A DNA stretch of 64,000 nucleotides from an uncultured Porphyromonadaceae bacterium (GTDB taxonomy: Bacteria > Bacteroidota > Bacteroidia > Bacteroidales > Muribaculaceae), in assembly GCA_947643165.1 (NCBI GenBank), contig CANRVB010000011.1:1-64000 (forward strand). The letters are read 5' to 3'. A program made the position numbers and the translations under genes. The notes under the pieces are model-generated. The model did not search any database, was not told the origin of the DNA, and saw only the letters and a program-made list of their open reading frames with translations. Shown here in pieces: positions 54,269 to 62,721 of the stretch. The number at the start of each line of letters is the position of its first letter. The first letter of the stretch is position 1.

Positions 54269-54652
54269 TTATAACTCCGCTGCATATACCACTCCCGATG
54301 GCAATGTCAGCTTGATCATCGACAGGTTTGCTCCTACGCTTACGCCCGCTTCAAGCTCTCCGGCAGTCACAACCTGAGTCGTTGTAGCATATCCACCATT
54401 GGCTGTGGTCAGGATATAATCGCCTTCCGCATATTCGCTGCAAACTAACTGTAGCATATCCTCTCCGTCATACAGTCCGTAGACCACAAACGGATTCACG
54501 GCAGGAACTCTCTTGTGTTTGTCTTTCCGCTCCTTCTGCAAAACGATTGGCGAATCGATCGGATCATCACCGCTATCGTTCTCGAAGTCTTCGGCCGATA
54601 CCGTCCCTATGCAAAAGATTATTCCTGCTACTATGCTGAGCAGTTTTCTCAT
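54269..54652 (-). CDS. DUF3244-like secreted protein
   Basis: 127 residues. Signal peptide 1-20 (ending VSA), acidic segment EDFENDSGDDP, then IVLQKERKDKHKRVPAVNP and a small beta-sandwich (LQLVCSEYAEGDYILTTANGG, SMIKLTLPSGVVYAAEL). This resembles the short DUF3244 proteins of Bacteroidetes. Function unknown. It heads the transcription unit that includes the metalloprotease and has a full promoter just upstream. Confidence 0.6.
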   Translation of the reverse strand: MRKLLSIVAGIIFCIGTVSAEDFENDSGDDPIDSPIVLQKERKDKHKRVPAVNPFVVYGLYDGEDMLQLVCSEYAEGDYILTTANGGYATTTQVVTAGELEAGVSVGANLSMIKLTLPSGVVYAAEL

Positions 54653-54680
54653 GATATATTTATGATTGTTTTTTCAATCG

Positions 54681-54712
54681 CAAATTTAAGTCAAATTCAT
54701 CAACCGCCCAAA
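54681..54712 (-). promoter_or_regulatory. Bacteroidetes-type promoter of the protease unit
   Basis: On the minus strand, TTTG (54709-54712), a 20-base spacer and TAAATTTG (54681-54688): a full consensus match, 28 bases before ATG 54652. Confidence 0.78.
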
Positions 54713-54787
54713 TAATTAATCTATCATCCTATTTTGCAATTGTTTATTTTCCAGTGTGTTGCAATGGTACTGAAATGTTAAAATCTA

Positions 54788-54925
54788 TCACGCCTTATTT
54801 TGGCTGTTTTTTTCATCCATCTCTTCAAGCAATCCCTTGTCTATCCGGGCTATCTTGCCCCGCAGTCGCGACCGGCGGTTATACACCACATCATTCTGTA
54901 TTCTGTTCATCATTTTGTTCCTCAT
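54788..54925 (-). CDS. Candidate small basic protein, 45 residues
   Basis: ATG at 54925 is preceded by a strong AGGAGGA ribosome site and by TATATTTG, a -7 match. The frame runs 45 codons to TGA at 54788. The sequence is highly charged, with an Arg/Lys-rich centre (YNRRSRLRGKIARIDKG) and an acidic patch (LLEEMDEKN). No signal peptide. No family recognised; a small DNA- or RNA-binding or regulatory peptide is possible. Predicted only from start signals and codon content. Confidence 0.45.
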   Translation of the reverse strand: MRNKMMNRIQNDVVYNRRSRLRGKIARIDKGLLEEMDEKNSQNKA

Positions 54926-55008
54926 TTCCTCCTGCAAATATACAACATCCCCTTCACCCCTCTCTGCGAATCATCCCCTTTCCCTCAATTTTTTCTCACA
55001 CCTCCCCC

Positions 55009-55983
55009 TCAGCAGACTATTGTCATGAGCATCGTCGTGCCGCTCCCCGACGTCGACAGAATCCTCACATCTCCCCCGTGCAGACGCGCTATCTGCCGGC
55101 TCAGACACAACCCCACCCCGCTCCCCCCGGGCTTCGTGCTGTAGAATGGCTGAAACTGCATTTTCTCCTCAAATCCCATCCCGTTGTCCTCTATCATTAT
55201 CCTCACCTCATTGCCTACTCGCGTCACCCCGAGCCTTACCTCAGGCATCTCTCGGCATGCCGCCGCCTCCAGCCCATTCTTCACCAGATTGCATATCGCC
55301 TGACTCAGCAGCGACACATCCCCGCGTAGCGTCAGATCGTTCGCCACTGTCGCCACAGTCGCGCCCTCATCTATCCCGAGCTCCCGCGCCTCTATCTTCG
55401 CCACACGCATTATCTGCTCGAAGAGCGACCGCCCGTCTATCTTCTCATTCTTTGGCTCAGGCAAGTGGGTCAGCGTGTAGTACGAATCCAAGAAACTCTT
55501 TATTCCGCTGCTCTGGCTCAGTATCACCGACAGCGCCTCCTCCCGCGACTCTCGGTCATAACGCTCGCCATGCTCCAGCATATCCTCCGTCAGAGCTATC
55601 ACTGGAGTTATCGCATTCCTCATCTCATGCGTCATCACTCTGAGTATCCGGTCATAATACAGCTTCCGCGTCTCGAGCTCCATATTGTTGCTCCGGTATA
55701 TCTCCGTTATCCGGTTCATCAGGCGCGTCATCTTTCCCAGCCTGCCCCCGCTCTGCTCGAACAGCATCATCGAGTCGTTCATCTCCAGACCCGTCACAAA
55801 GCGCGTTATCATGCTGATCACCTTGTCCACCAAGCTCCATTCCATCATCACCACTGCTCCCGTCACTACAGCCGCAAGTATCCCCGCCGCCCATAGCCCG
55901 TTGTTCATCAGAACTCCCGTTGCCGCGCCCCCGCCGGCTGCCAATGCCGTCAGAACCCACCATTTCAGCTCAAAATGTCTCAT
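55009..55983 (-). CDS. Sensor histidine kinase without periplasmic domain
   Basis: 324 residues from ATG 55983, which overlaps the regulator stop by 4 bases (ATGA). Two adjacent helices near 8-25 and 29-47 with almost no external loop, then a linker helix region. H-box VMTHEMRNAITPVIAL (near 115-130) with the phosphorylated His, N-box LVKNGLEAA (near 235), G-boxes EDNGMGF and GSGVGLCLSRQIARLHGG. It likely senses an intramembrane or cytoplasmic cue. The partner regulator and divergent efflux operon suggest control of envelope-stress efflux. Confidence 0.88.
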   Translation of the reverse strand: MRHFELKWWVLTALAAGGGAATGVLMNNGLWAAGILAAVVTGAVVMMEWSLVDKVISMITRFVTGLEMNDSMMLFEQSGGRLGKMTRLMNRITEIYRSNNMELETRKLYYDRILRVMTHEMRNAITPVIALTEDMLEHGERYDRESREEALSVILSQSSGIKSFLDSYYTLTHLPEPKNEKIDGRSLFEQIMRVAKIEARELGIDEGATVATVANDLTLRGDVSLLSQAICNLVKNGLEAAACREMPEVRLGVTRVGNEVRIMIEDNGMGFEEKMQFQPFYSTKPGGSGVGLCLSRQIARLHGGDVRILSTSGSGTTMLMTIVC

Positions 55984-56558
55984 TCTCTCTTCAGTATATT
56001 GTATAGTGTCTGACGGTTTACACCTAAATGCTCCGCTGCGGCGGTCAGATTCCCGCCACATTTCTCTATCGTTGCCTGTATATGCTTCCGCTTCATCTCG
56101 TCAAGCGTCATCCGCCCCTGCTCCTCGGCTCTTTTCTCAAGCTCCTTGGCCTTGTCAAGCCTACGCCCATCATCCCGCAGTCTGCGGTTCTTCGATATAG
56201 CCTTCCGGAGCTTCTCTATCAGCTCCCCGTTCTCCCAGGGCTTGGTCACGAAATCCTCGGCCCCGCGTTTCATAGCCTCCACGGCAAGCGGCACATCACC
56301 GAACGCCGTGATCAGCACGACTGCCGGAGCCTGTGCCATACTCTTTATGCGCTCGAGCCAGAACAGCCCGTCGCTCCCGTCCAGTTTCCGGTTGTCGAAA
56401 TTCATGTCAAGCAGCACCGCGTCCACATTCCCCCGGCTCAGTATGGCCGGAAGCAGCGTCGGATCCCCCACAGCCGCTACCTCCTCAAACTCTCCTCCAA
56501 GTACGAGCTTCAGCGTTGTCCGCACGGCTGCGTTGTCATCAACTATCAGTATCTTCAT
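55980..56558 (-). CDS. RegA/ActR-like response regulator (receiver plus Fis-type HTH, no AAA+ domain)
   Basis: 192 residues from ATG 56558 (MKILIVDDNAAVR). Receiver: acidic pair D7/D8, phospho-Asp in LLDMNFD (near 54), TAF and the Lys in VTKPW. After a Glu/Lys-rich linker, the C-terminal helix-turn-helix reads IEKCGGNLTAAAEHLGVNRQ, the Fis/NtrC DNA-binding pattern. The central sigma-54 ATPase found in most Fis-type regulators is missing, giving the RegA-type layout. It probably controls the divergent efflux operon. A -7 box TATTTTTG lies at 56583-56590 (minus). Confidence 0.9.
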   Translation of the reverse strand: MKILIVDDNAAVRTTLKLVLGGEFEEVAAVGDPTLLPAILSRGNVDAVLLDMNFDNRKLDGSDGLFWLERIKSMAQAPAVVLITAFGDVPLAVEAMKRGAEDFVTKPWENGELIEKLRKAISKNRRLRDDGRRLDKAKELEKRAEEQGRMTLDEMKRKHIQATIEKCGGNLTAAAEHLGVNRQTLYNILKRE

Positions 56559-56582
56559 TGATCTGTATATCTGTTTTTTCCA

Positions 56583-56590
56583 CAAAAATA
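56583..56590 (-). promoter_or_regulatory. -7 box of the two-component operon
   Basis: TATTTTTG on the minus strand, 24 bases before the regulator ATG. The divergent region 56559-56738 is the likely place for regulator binding sites. Confidence 0.45.
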
Positions 56591-56725
56591 CTACATTTCC
56601 CTCTATATCCCCCGCCACGCTCCCCTAATCGTGATTTTTGGCCCCGGTTGTCTAATTATTCGACATTTTTCATCCCTCCTCTGCGGTTTTCTTCACGTTT
56701 GCCGCCCCGATCTCAATCCCTCCTG

Positions 56726-56733
56726 TAATTTTG
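56726..56733 (+). promoter_or_regulatory. -7 box of the tolC efflux operon
   Basis: TAATTTTG ends 5 bases before ATG 56739, so a leaderless or near-leaderless transcript is predicted. TTTG at 56697-56700 is 25 bases upstream, longer than usual. Confidence 0.5.
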
Positions 56734-56738
56734 CCCCC

Positions 56739-58076
56739 ATGAAACGCTTATTCATCATATCGCTCGTTCTTCTGGCAGTCGCCGGTGCTCCCCTCGGGGC
56801 GCAGGACACCGCAGCTGTGCGCCCCTTCACCCTCAACGACTGTCTCATATATGCTCGCGACAATTCCCATGCCAACCGGATCAACTCCATCCGCACCCGC
56901 ATGGCTCGCGTCGACAAGCATATCTCCGCAGCATCCCTCATGCCATCCCTCGACCTCCAGGGAAGCGGAAACATCAGTTTCGGACGAAATATCGACCCCG
57001 GGACAAATACCTACGACACACGACGCACCCTCTCCACCGCCTACGGTCTCTACCTCTCCATACCCCTCTTCGACGGCCTCGTCTCCATCAACAATCTCCG
57101 TATATCGCGCATCGCCGAGCTCAAAAGCATCCGCTCCCGCCAGATCCAGCAGGACCTCATCTCCCTCGACGTCATCAAGGCGTTCTACAACGTCGACTAC
57201 TGCCGCGCAATGGTGGCTCAGATGCAGGCACAGCTCCGGCGCGACAGCACCGATCTCGTCGCTACTCGCCGGGGCGAGCAACTCGGCGTCAAGAGCGGAG
57301 CCGACGTCGCCGAATTGGCAGCCGTAGTCGCAACCGACATCTACGAACTCGCCAACCAGCGCAACCTCCTCGACAAGGCCTGGCTGCAACTGCGCGGCGC
57401 CATGGGAATGGAACTCTCGTCAACCCCCTTCCCCCTCGACACATCTTCATCCGACACCTGCTCCTATAACCACATCCCCCTCCCCGCACCGGCTGCGCAT
57501 CCTCGCATTGCCGAAGCCGAGCTGTCCGTATCCCAGAGCGCTCTCGCCCTCCGCGCCGCAAAAGGCGCCTACTCCCCCCGCATCGCGCTCAATGCCGGAA
57601 TCTCATCATCCTACTATCGCCTCGTCGGCGATCAGGCCCCCGTCTCAGGCTTCGGCCGCCAGTTCCGCGACAACATGGGCCAGTATGTCGGAATCTCCGT
57701 CGCCATCCCGATCTTCAACGGCCTCGCCAATGTCAACCGCGTCCGCCGCGCGCGCCTGTCGCTCGCCGAAAGCCGCATCGCCCTCGATCAGACAATCTAC
57801 GAAATCGATAAAGCCACCGCCGAAGCGCGGCTCGACCTTCACGCCGCCATCATCGAATACGACGCCGCGGCCCGCCGGCTCGAGGCCGAAAAAATCGCCT
57901 ATCAGGCCATGCGCCGCAAGTATGATCTCGGCAGCGCTTCGGTCATCGATCTCTACACAACCTCCGCCAAGCTCGCGAATGCCACCGCAAACCTTGAGGG
58001 TAAGCGAGTTAAGTGCATAATCAGCCGCATTGTTCTCGGCTACTACTACGGACACCCTCTCATATCTCGAAGATAA
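56739..58076 (+). CDS. TolC-family outer-membrane efflux protein
   Basis: 445 residues from ATG 56739; the longer open frame crosses the promoter. Signal peptide 1-22 (ending LGAQ). Two OEP repeats: FTLNDCLIYARDNSH (near 29) with LYLSIPLFDGLVSIN (near 103) and, in the second half, VGISVAIPIFNGLANVNR (near 315) with KATAEARLDLHAAI. This is the exit duct for the ABC-type pump encoded by the next three genes, whose start is 12 bases downstream. Confidence 0.9.
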   Translation: MKRLFIISLVLLAVAGAPLGAQDTAAVRPFTLNDCLIYARDNSHANRINSIRTRMARVDKHISAASLMPSLDLQGSGNISFGRNIDPGTNTYDTRRTLSTAYGLYLSIPLFDGLVSINNLRISRIAELKSIRSRQIQQDLISLDVIKAFYNVDYCRAMVAQMQAQLRRDSTDLVATRRGEQLGVKSGADVAELAAVVATDIYELANQRNLLDKAWLQLRGAMGMELSSTPFPLDTSSSDTCSYNHIPLPAPAAHPRIAEAELSVSQSALALRAAKGAYSPRIALNAGISSSYYRLVGDQAPVSGFGRQFRDNMGQYVGISVAIPIFNGLANVNRVRRARLSLAESRIALDQTIYEIDKATAEARLDLHAAIIEYDAAARRLEAEKIAYQAMRRKYDLGSASVIDLYTTSAKLANATANLEGKRVKCIISRIVLGYYYGHPLISRR

Positions 58077-58088
58077 CTACCTGATACA

Positions 58089-59339
58089 ATGGATACTATA
58101 ATACAAAACAACCATTCTCGCCTCAAAAAATACGTCTGGATCGCCGCCATAGCCTTGATCCTCGCAGCCCTCGCCGTCTGGGCCCTCCTGTCATCCCGTC
58201 AGACCGTCTATCATGCTGATCCCGTGTCAGTTATAATCGGCGACGTCACCGAGGGCCAGTTCAACGACTACATCCGCCTCTCAGGCAAAGTCGAGACCGG
58301 AGTCATCGTCCAGATCTCCGCCCTCGAGTCTGGAGTGGTCAGTATCAAGCAGTTAGAGGAAGGCGCAATGGTCTCCGAAGGCGATATTATCCTCACCCTC
58401 CACAACCCCTCCCTCAGGCAGCAGATCCTCGATTCCGAGTCCCAGTTGGCCGAGAAGCAGAACATGCTGCGCGACACCGAGTTAGCTATGGAAAGCAACC
58501 GCCTCCAGCTACGTCAGAACCTCCTCGCCGCACGCACTGAACTCAACCGCGCACAGCGCCTTTTCGATCGCCAGAGCACCCTCTACGCCGAGAACCTCGT
58601 CTCCCGCGAGGAATACCTTAAGGCTCAGGAAGATATGACCCTCGCAAAACAAAATGTCAACCTCCTCGCCGACCGCTTGCGCCAGGATTCCATCTACCGC
58701 ACCGTCCAGATCGACATGATGCGCGAGAGCCTCGACAACATGCGCGAGAATTTTTCCCTCGTCCGCCAAAGAGCCGACAACCTCAACATCCGCGCCTCCC
58801 ATAGCGGACAGCTCGGTAGCCTCAATGCCGAACTCGGTCAGAATATCTCTGCCGGACAGCTGGTAGGACAGATCAATATCACTGATAACTACAAGATTAC
58901 CGTAAATATCGACGAGCATTATATCGACCGCGTCTCGCCCGGTTTGCGTGGCAAAGCGATACGTCAGAACCACCAGATGGACGTCCATGTACGCAAAGTT
59001 TACCCCGAAGTGACCGACGGTACTTTTCGTGCCGACATAATCATTGATGGCGATATGCCCGACAATATACGCGTCGGTCAGACCTATCCTGTTGATTTGC
59101 AGCTCGGTGAATCAACCCAAGCCATTATGGTGCCCAGAGGCTCTTTCTTCCAGACCTCAGGTGGCCAATGGGTGTATGTGGTTGATAATGACGGCAAAAC
59201 AGCGACAAAGCGCTCTGTGCGTATAGGACGTCAGAATCCACGCTTCTACGAAGTCCTTGAGGGCCTGAGTCCTGGCGAACGCATCATCACCAGCTCATAC
59301 AAATCATTTGGCGAAGCCGATAAAATACTAATTGACTGA
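58089..59339 (+). CDS. HlyD/MacA-like periplasmic adaptor
   Basis: 416 residues. Inner-membrane helix near 18-36 (WIAAIALILAALAVWALLS). Barrel-sandwich halves ISALESGVVSIKQLEEGAMV (near 76-95) and IRASHSGQLGSLNAELGQNI (near 236-255) flank a long coiled-coil hairpin (about 110-225). Beta-barrel and membrane-proximal domains complete the adaptor. It should link the TolC protein to the MacB-like ABC transporter. Confidence 0.9.
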   Translation: MDTIIQNNHSRLKKYVWIAAIALILAALAVWALLSSRQTVYHADPVSVIIGDVTEGQFNDYIRLSGKVETGVIVQISALESGVVSIKQLEEGAMVSEGDIILTLHNPSLRQQILDSESQLAEKQNMLRDTELAMESNRLQLRQNLLAARTELNRAQRLFDRQSTLYAENLVSREEYLKAQEDMTLAKQNVNLLADRLRQDSIYRTVQIDMMRESLDNMRENFSLVRQRADNLNIRASHSGQLGSLNAELGQNISAGQLVGQINITDNYKITVNIDEHYIDRVSPGLRGKAIRQNHQMDVHVRKVYPEVTDGTFRADIIIDGDMPDNIRVGQTYPVDLQLGESTQAIMVPRGSFFQTSGGQWVYVVDNDGKTATKRSVRIGRQNPRFYEVLEGLSPGERIITSSYKSFGEADKILID

Positions 59340-59355
59340 TACTTCACTTTCTGTT

Positions 59356-60039
59356 ATGAACATCATTATCAAAAATCTTGAAAAGATCTTCCGCACCGAT
59401 ACCGTGCAGACACGCGCCCTCAACAATGTTAGTCTTTCTGTGGCCGACGGTGAGTTTGTCGCCATCATGGGACCATCGGGCTGCGGCAAGTCAACGCTGC
59501 TCAATATTCTCGGGCTTCTCGACAACCCCACATCTGGCAGCTATACGCTTGATGGTGAGGAGGTTTCGACGCTTGGCGAGAGCGGACGGACGGCGTGGCG
59601 TAAAGGACGCATAGGGTTTATCTTCCAGTCTTTCAACCTGATAGAGGAGATGAACATACACGATAATATCATGCTTCCTCTCAACAATCTGAGCCTGTCG
59701 CGCAGCGAAAAGGAACAGCGTGTTGATGAGGCACTTAGGCGCATGGGCATAGCGCACCGCAGCAACCACTATCCCTCACAGCTGTCGGGTGGTCAGCAGC
59801 AGCGCGCTGCAATTGCACGCGCCATTGTGGCGAGACCCGGACTTATCCTTGCCGATGAGCCTACCGGAAATCTTGACTCGGTAAATGGTGCCGAGGTGAT
59901 GAAACTTCTCAACGAACTCCATAAGGAGGGTGCTACCATTGTGATGGTCACCCACTCCCACAAGGATGCCGTGAATGCCGGGCGCATCATCAATCTGTTT
60001 GATGGACAGATAGTTGAAACTCTTAATGACCGAATGTGA
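59356..60039 (+). CDS. MacB/LolD-type ABC transporter ATP-binding protein
   Basis: 227 residues from ATG 59356 (MNIIIKNLEKIF); an in-frame codon at 59332 would overlap the adaptor gene. Walker A GPSGCGKST (near 37-45), Q-loop FQSFN, signature LSGGQQQR (near 138), Walker B LILADEPTGNLD and switch His in VTHSH. It powers the FtsX-type permease encoded next, whose start region overlaps its stop. Confidence 0.94.
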   Translation: MNIIIKNLEKIFRTDTVQTRALNNVSLSVADGEFVAIMGPSGCGKSTLLNILGLLDNPTSGSYTLDGEEVSTLGESGRTAWRKGRIGFIFQSFNLIEEMNIHDNIMLPLNNLSLSRSEKEQRVDEALRRMGIAHRSNHYPSQLSGGQQQRAAIARAIVARPGLILADEPTGNLDSVNGAEVMKLLNELHKEGATIVMVTHSHKDAVNAGRIINLFDGQIVETLNDRM

Positions 60040-60041
60040 AA

Positions 60042-62405
60042 ATGTTACGTTTTTTTACTTCAGATATCCGCCGCAATCTCATCAAGATACTATGTCTGAC
60101 GGTGGGTTTCGCTGTCGGATTCCTTCTCGTCGCCAAAGTCTATTTCGAGAAGACCTACGACTCGTTTTTCCCCGACTCCGACCGCATATACTACGTCTCG
60201 GAGTGTTTCACGATCAATGGCGAATATGAGGAATATTCCGCGACTCCCGGTGGTATTGTCCCCGGACTGTTGGCGTATGTGCCACAGATAGAGACCGCTA
60301 CCCGCTACACGTCTCTGATCGGAGAGGGCAACATTGCCCTTGATGATGAACGCACATTTGCCATTGAGGGCATAAATATGGCCGATACTTGCTTCTTCGA
60401 TGTATTCTCCACTCCGATCCTGGTCGGTGATCCTCATCAGGCTCTTGCTGTTACCGACCAAGTGTTTATTCCCCGGTCATTGGCCGATAAAATCGGTGGT
60501 GATCCCGTAGGATTACGTATTTGTGTCCCCGAATTCTCACGAGACTATAAAGTTACCATTGCCGGTATATATGAGGATTTTCCGCTCAATTCCACCATAC
60601 CCAACAGGATCTATCTCAGTCTGTCATCAATAGGCAACTTCACCTATGACGGAACCCGCAATTGGGTTGGAAATGACCGATATATCTCATTCGCCAAGAT
60701 AGCCCGAGGGACTTCTCCCGATGATATGAAGCCATATATCGAGACGATGCTTCGGGAGAATGTCGACTCTGAGACACTCGATGTTTTCCATTTCAACATC
60801 AATGTCAGCACTCCTCTTGTCGGCAGCTATACCTCGCGCGACGGTGTACGTATCATGATGTGGACGCTCTCGCTTCTCGCCGTCATAATGATACTGAGCG
60901 CGAGTCTCAACTATCTGCTTATCGTGATCGGCCAGATGGGACGCCGCAGCAAGGAGATGGCTATAAGGAAGTGCTACGGTACAAGCAACATACGCCTGTT
61001 TGCCAGAGTGCTGTGTGAAAGTGCTTTTTATCTGATTGTGTCGCTTCTGCTCGCCGTTCTGCTTATATTCTGCTGCTCTGATCTATGCACCGCCATTCTC
61101 GGTTATACGCCGGTCCAGCTCCTGTCGGTCGGCCACATCTGGGTTATCGAAGTCGCGATATGTCTTGTCATTCTGGTCATTACCGGTATAATTCCGGCAT
61201 GGATATATTGTCGCACACCGGTTGCGGCAGCTTTCCGCCGCAGTCCTGTCAATCGCCGTGGCTGGAAACTCGCGTTGTTGTCAATACAGTTTTTCGCGTC
61301 AGGTCTGTTGTTGTGTCTGCTCGTGTTGATCGGTCGTCAGTACAGGTTGATCACAGATGTCAATATGGGCTTTGAATATGAGAACATTGGCCGTGTCAAC
61401 CTTTCCGGAGTCCCTTACAATGTCAGGTCGACAATTGTCGGCGAGCTTCGTCGTCTTGGATGCGTTGAGGGTGTAAGTTCATCCGATCACGACTACTTCT
61501 TCAATGGGTCAGGCAATAATGTCTGGGTAGATGGTCGTTGGGAAGATCATGTGAATGTGACCGATCTATATTATGCCAACGCTGACATATTGGATGTGAT
61601 GGGCATGAAGCTTACACAGGGACAGACATTCCTCGAAAATGCTGACAGTGTGACCCATCAGGTCATCGTTGAAGAACGATTTGCGGATGTCCTGGCTAAA
61701 TTAGGTGTTGATACAACCGACAACATCGTCGGACAGCATTTCTATATTACGGGTCATGACGGGCCGGCCGAAGTCACTATATGCGGGGTGATCGGCAATA
61801 TGCGCCGCGGAGGATTTGAGTCGGATGCCATTGACAAACGTGCCGCTGTATTCTTTCCGGCATCTTCGGTGAGAGACAACCTGTATGTTCGTTTCAATCA
61901 TCTCACATCAGCAGCTCTCGCTGAAGCACAGACGGTGATCGATGGGATCGGTTATACCGATCCTCTTTACATAACACCTTACCGGGAGAGGATGAATATA
62001 CTTACCGAGCCCGTGAGAAGGTTCGGTACCTCCGTGATGATCGTGGGTGTGGCCATTCTTGTTATTGCCATGGTTGGCCTTGTAGGCTACACATCGGATG
62101 AAGTCATACGCCGTGCCAAGGAAATTGCCATACGCAAAGTGACCGGAACGACTACCGGACAGATCGTACGCATATTCTGCAAGGATATACTTATCGTGGC
62201 GCTACCCTCACTTGCCGCTGGTGCGGCAGTAGCGATGATAGTTGGCCGTAAATGGATATCTCAATACTCCGATCAGGTGTCCTTGTCGCCCGTATATATG
62301 CTTGTGTGTGTTTTGGTTATCCTCATCTTGTTGTTATGTGTTGTGGCCGCTAATAGTCTCAGCATAGCCCGGAGCAATCCGGTGGTCTATCTTCGCAACG
62401 AGTAA
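60042..62405 (+). CDS. MacB-like FtsX-domain ABC permease
   Basis: 787 residues from ATG 60042; a GTG at 60036 overlapping the ABC stop (GTGA) is an alternative. First helix near 17-32, a large periplasmic domain, then FtsX helices near 275-400 including the coupling segment GRRSKEMAIRKCYGTS (near 300). A second MacB-type half follows with ANAxx-like periplasmic domain and closing FtsX domain (DEVIRRAKEIAIRKVTGTT near 685, then three helices). Eight-helix double-FtsX layout seen in Bacteroidetes. It probably exports antimicrobial peptides, lipids or drugs through TolC. Confidence 0.9.
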   Translation: MLRFFTSDIRRNLIKILCLTVGFAVGFLLVAKVYFEKTYDSFFPDSDRIYYVSECFTINGEYEEYSATPGGIVPGLLAYVPQIETATRYTSLIGEGNIALDDERTFAIEGINMADTCFFDVFSTPILVGDPHQALAVTDQVFIPRSLADKIGGDPVGLRICVPEFSRDYKVTIAGIYEDFPLNSTIPNRIYLSLSSIGNFTYDGTRNWVGNDRYISFAKIARGTSPDDMKPYIETMLRENVDSETLDVFHFNINVSTPLVGSYTSRDGVRIMMWTLSLLAVIMILSASLNYLLIVIGQMGRRSKEMAIRKCYGTSNIRLFARVLCESAFYLIVSLLLAVLLIFCCSDLCTAILGYTPVQLLSVGHIWVIEVAICLVILVITGIIPAWIYCRTPVAAAFRRSPVNRRGWKLALLSIQFFASGLLLCLLVLIGRQYRLITDVNMGFEYENIGRVNLSGVPYNVRSTIVGELRRLGCVEGVSSSDHDYFFNGSGNNVWVDGRWEDHVNVTDLYYANADILDVMGMKLTQGQTFLENADSVTHQVIVEERFADVLAKLGVDTTDNIVGQHFYITGHDGPAEVTICGVIGNMRRGGFESDAIDKRAAVFFPASSVRDNLYVRFNHLTSAALAEAQTVIDGIGYTDPLYITPYRERMNILTEPVRRFGTSVMIVGVAILVIAMVGLVGYTSDEVIRRAKEIAIRKVTGTTTGQIVRIFCKDILIVALPSLAAGAAVAMIVGRKWISQYSDQVSLSPVYMLVCVLVILILLLCVVAANSLSIARSNPVVYLRNE

Positions 62406-62412
62406 ATCGATA

Positions 62413-62439
62413 GGCCGGGTACTTCTCCGGTGCCCGGCC
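62413..62439 (+). terminator. Hairpin after the efflux operon
   Basis: 10-bp stem GGCCGGGTAC (62413-62422) with GTGCCCGGCC (62430-62439), one G-T pair. The next T tract (GTTTTTA) is about 20 bases away, so terminator function is probable but not certain. Confidence 0.5.
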
Positions 62440-62546
62440 ACTACTTGTCGCACTCTGTTTTTACCCTCTTCCCCGTGCGAATTTGTCCCCAAAAGCAATC
62501 TCAAATTATTTTTTTTGATCTTTTTCAAAAAAAATCCATCAAAAAT

Positions 62547-62577
62547 TTTGCAGGTTCAAAAATTACCCTTAACTTTG
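62547..62577 (+). promoter_or_regulatory. Promoter of tRNA-Lys
   Basis: TTTG (62547-62550), a 19-base spacer and TAACTTTG (62570-62577). Full consensus match, 17 bases before the tRNA. Confidence 0.82.
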
Positions 62578-62594
62578 CATCGCAATTGAGAAAT

Positions 62595-62667
62595 GACTCC
62601 GTAGCTCAGTTGGTAGAGCAAATGACTCTTAATCATTGGGTCGAGAGTTCGAGCCTCTCCGGGGTCA
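62595..62667 (+). tRNA. tRNA-Lys (anticodon CTT)
   Basis: 73 bases. Acceptor GACTCCG pairs with CGGGGTC, D arm has TAGCTCAGTTGGTAGAGC, anticodon stem AATGA/TCATT closes loop CTCTTAA with anticodon CTT, and the T arm is GAGAGTTCGAGCCTCTC. CCA is not encoded. Isotype read from the anticodon, codon AAG. Confidence 0.95.
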
Positions 62668-62670
62668 CAA

Positions 62671-62698
62671 AAGCCGAAGCATATGCTTCGGCTTTTTT
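62671..62698 (+). terminator. Rho-independent terminator of tRNA-Lys
   Basis: 10-bp stem AAGCCGAAGC (62671-62680) with GCTTCGGCTT (62685-62694), loop ATAT, followed by Ts. Confidence 0.92.
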
Positions 62699-62721
62699 CA
62701 TGTATGACGGACTGCACCGGT

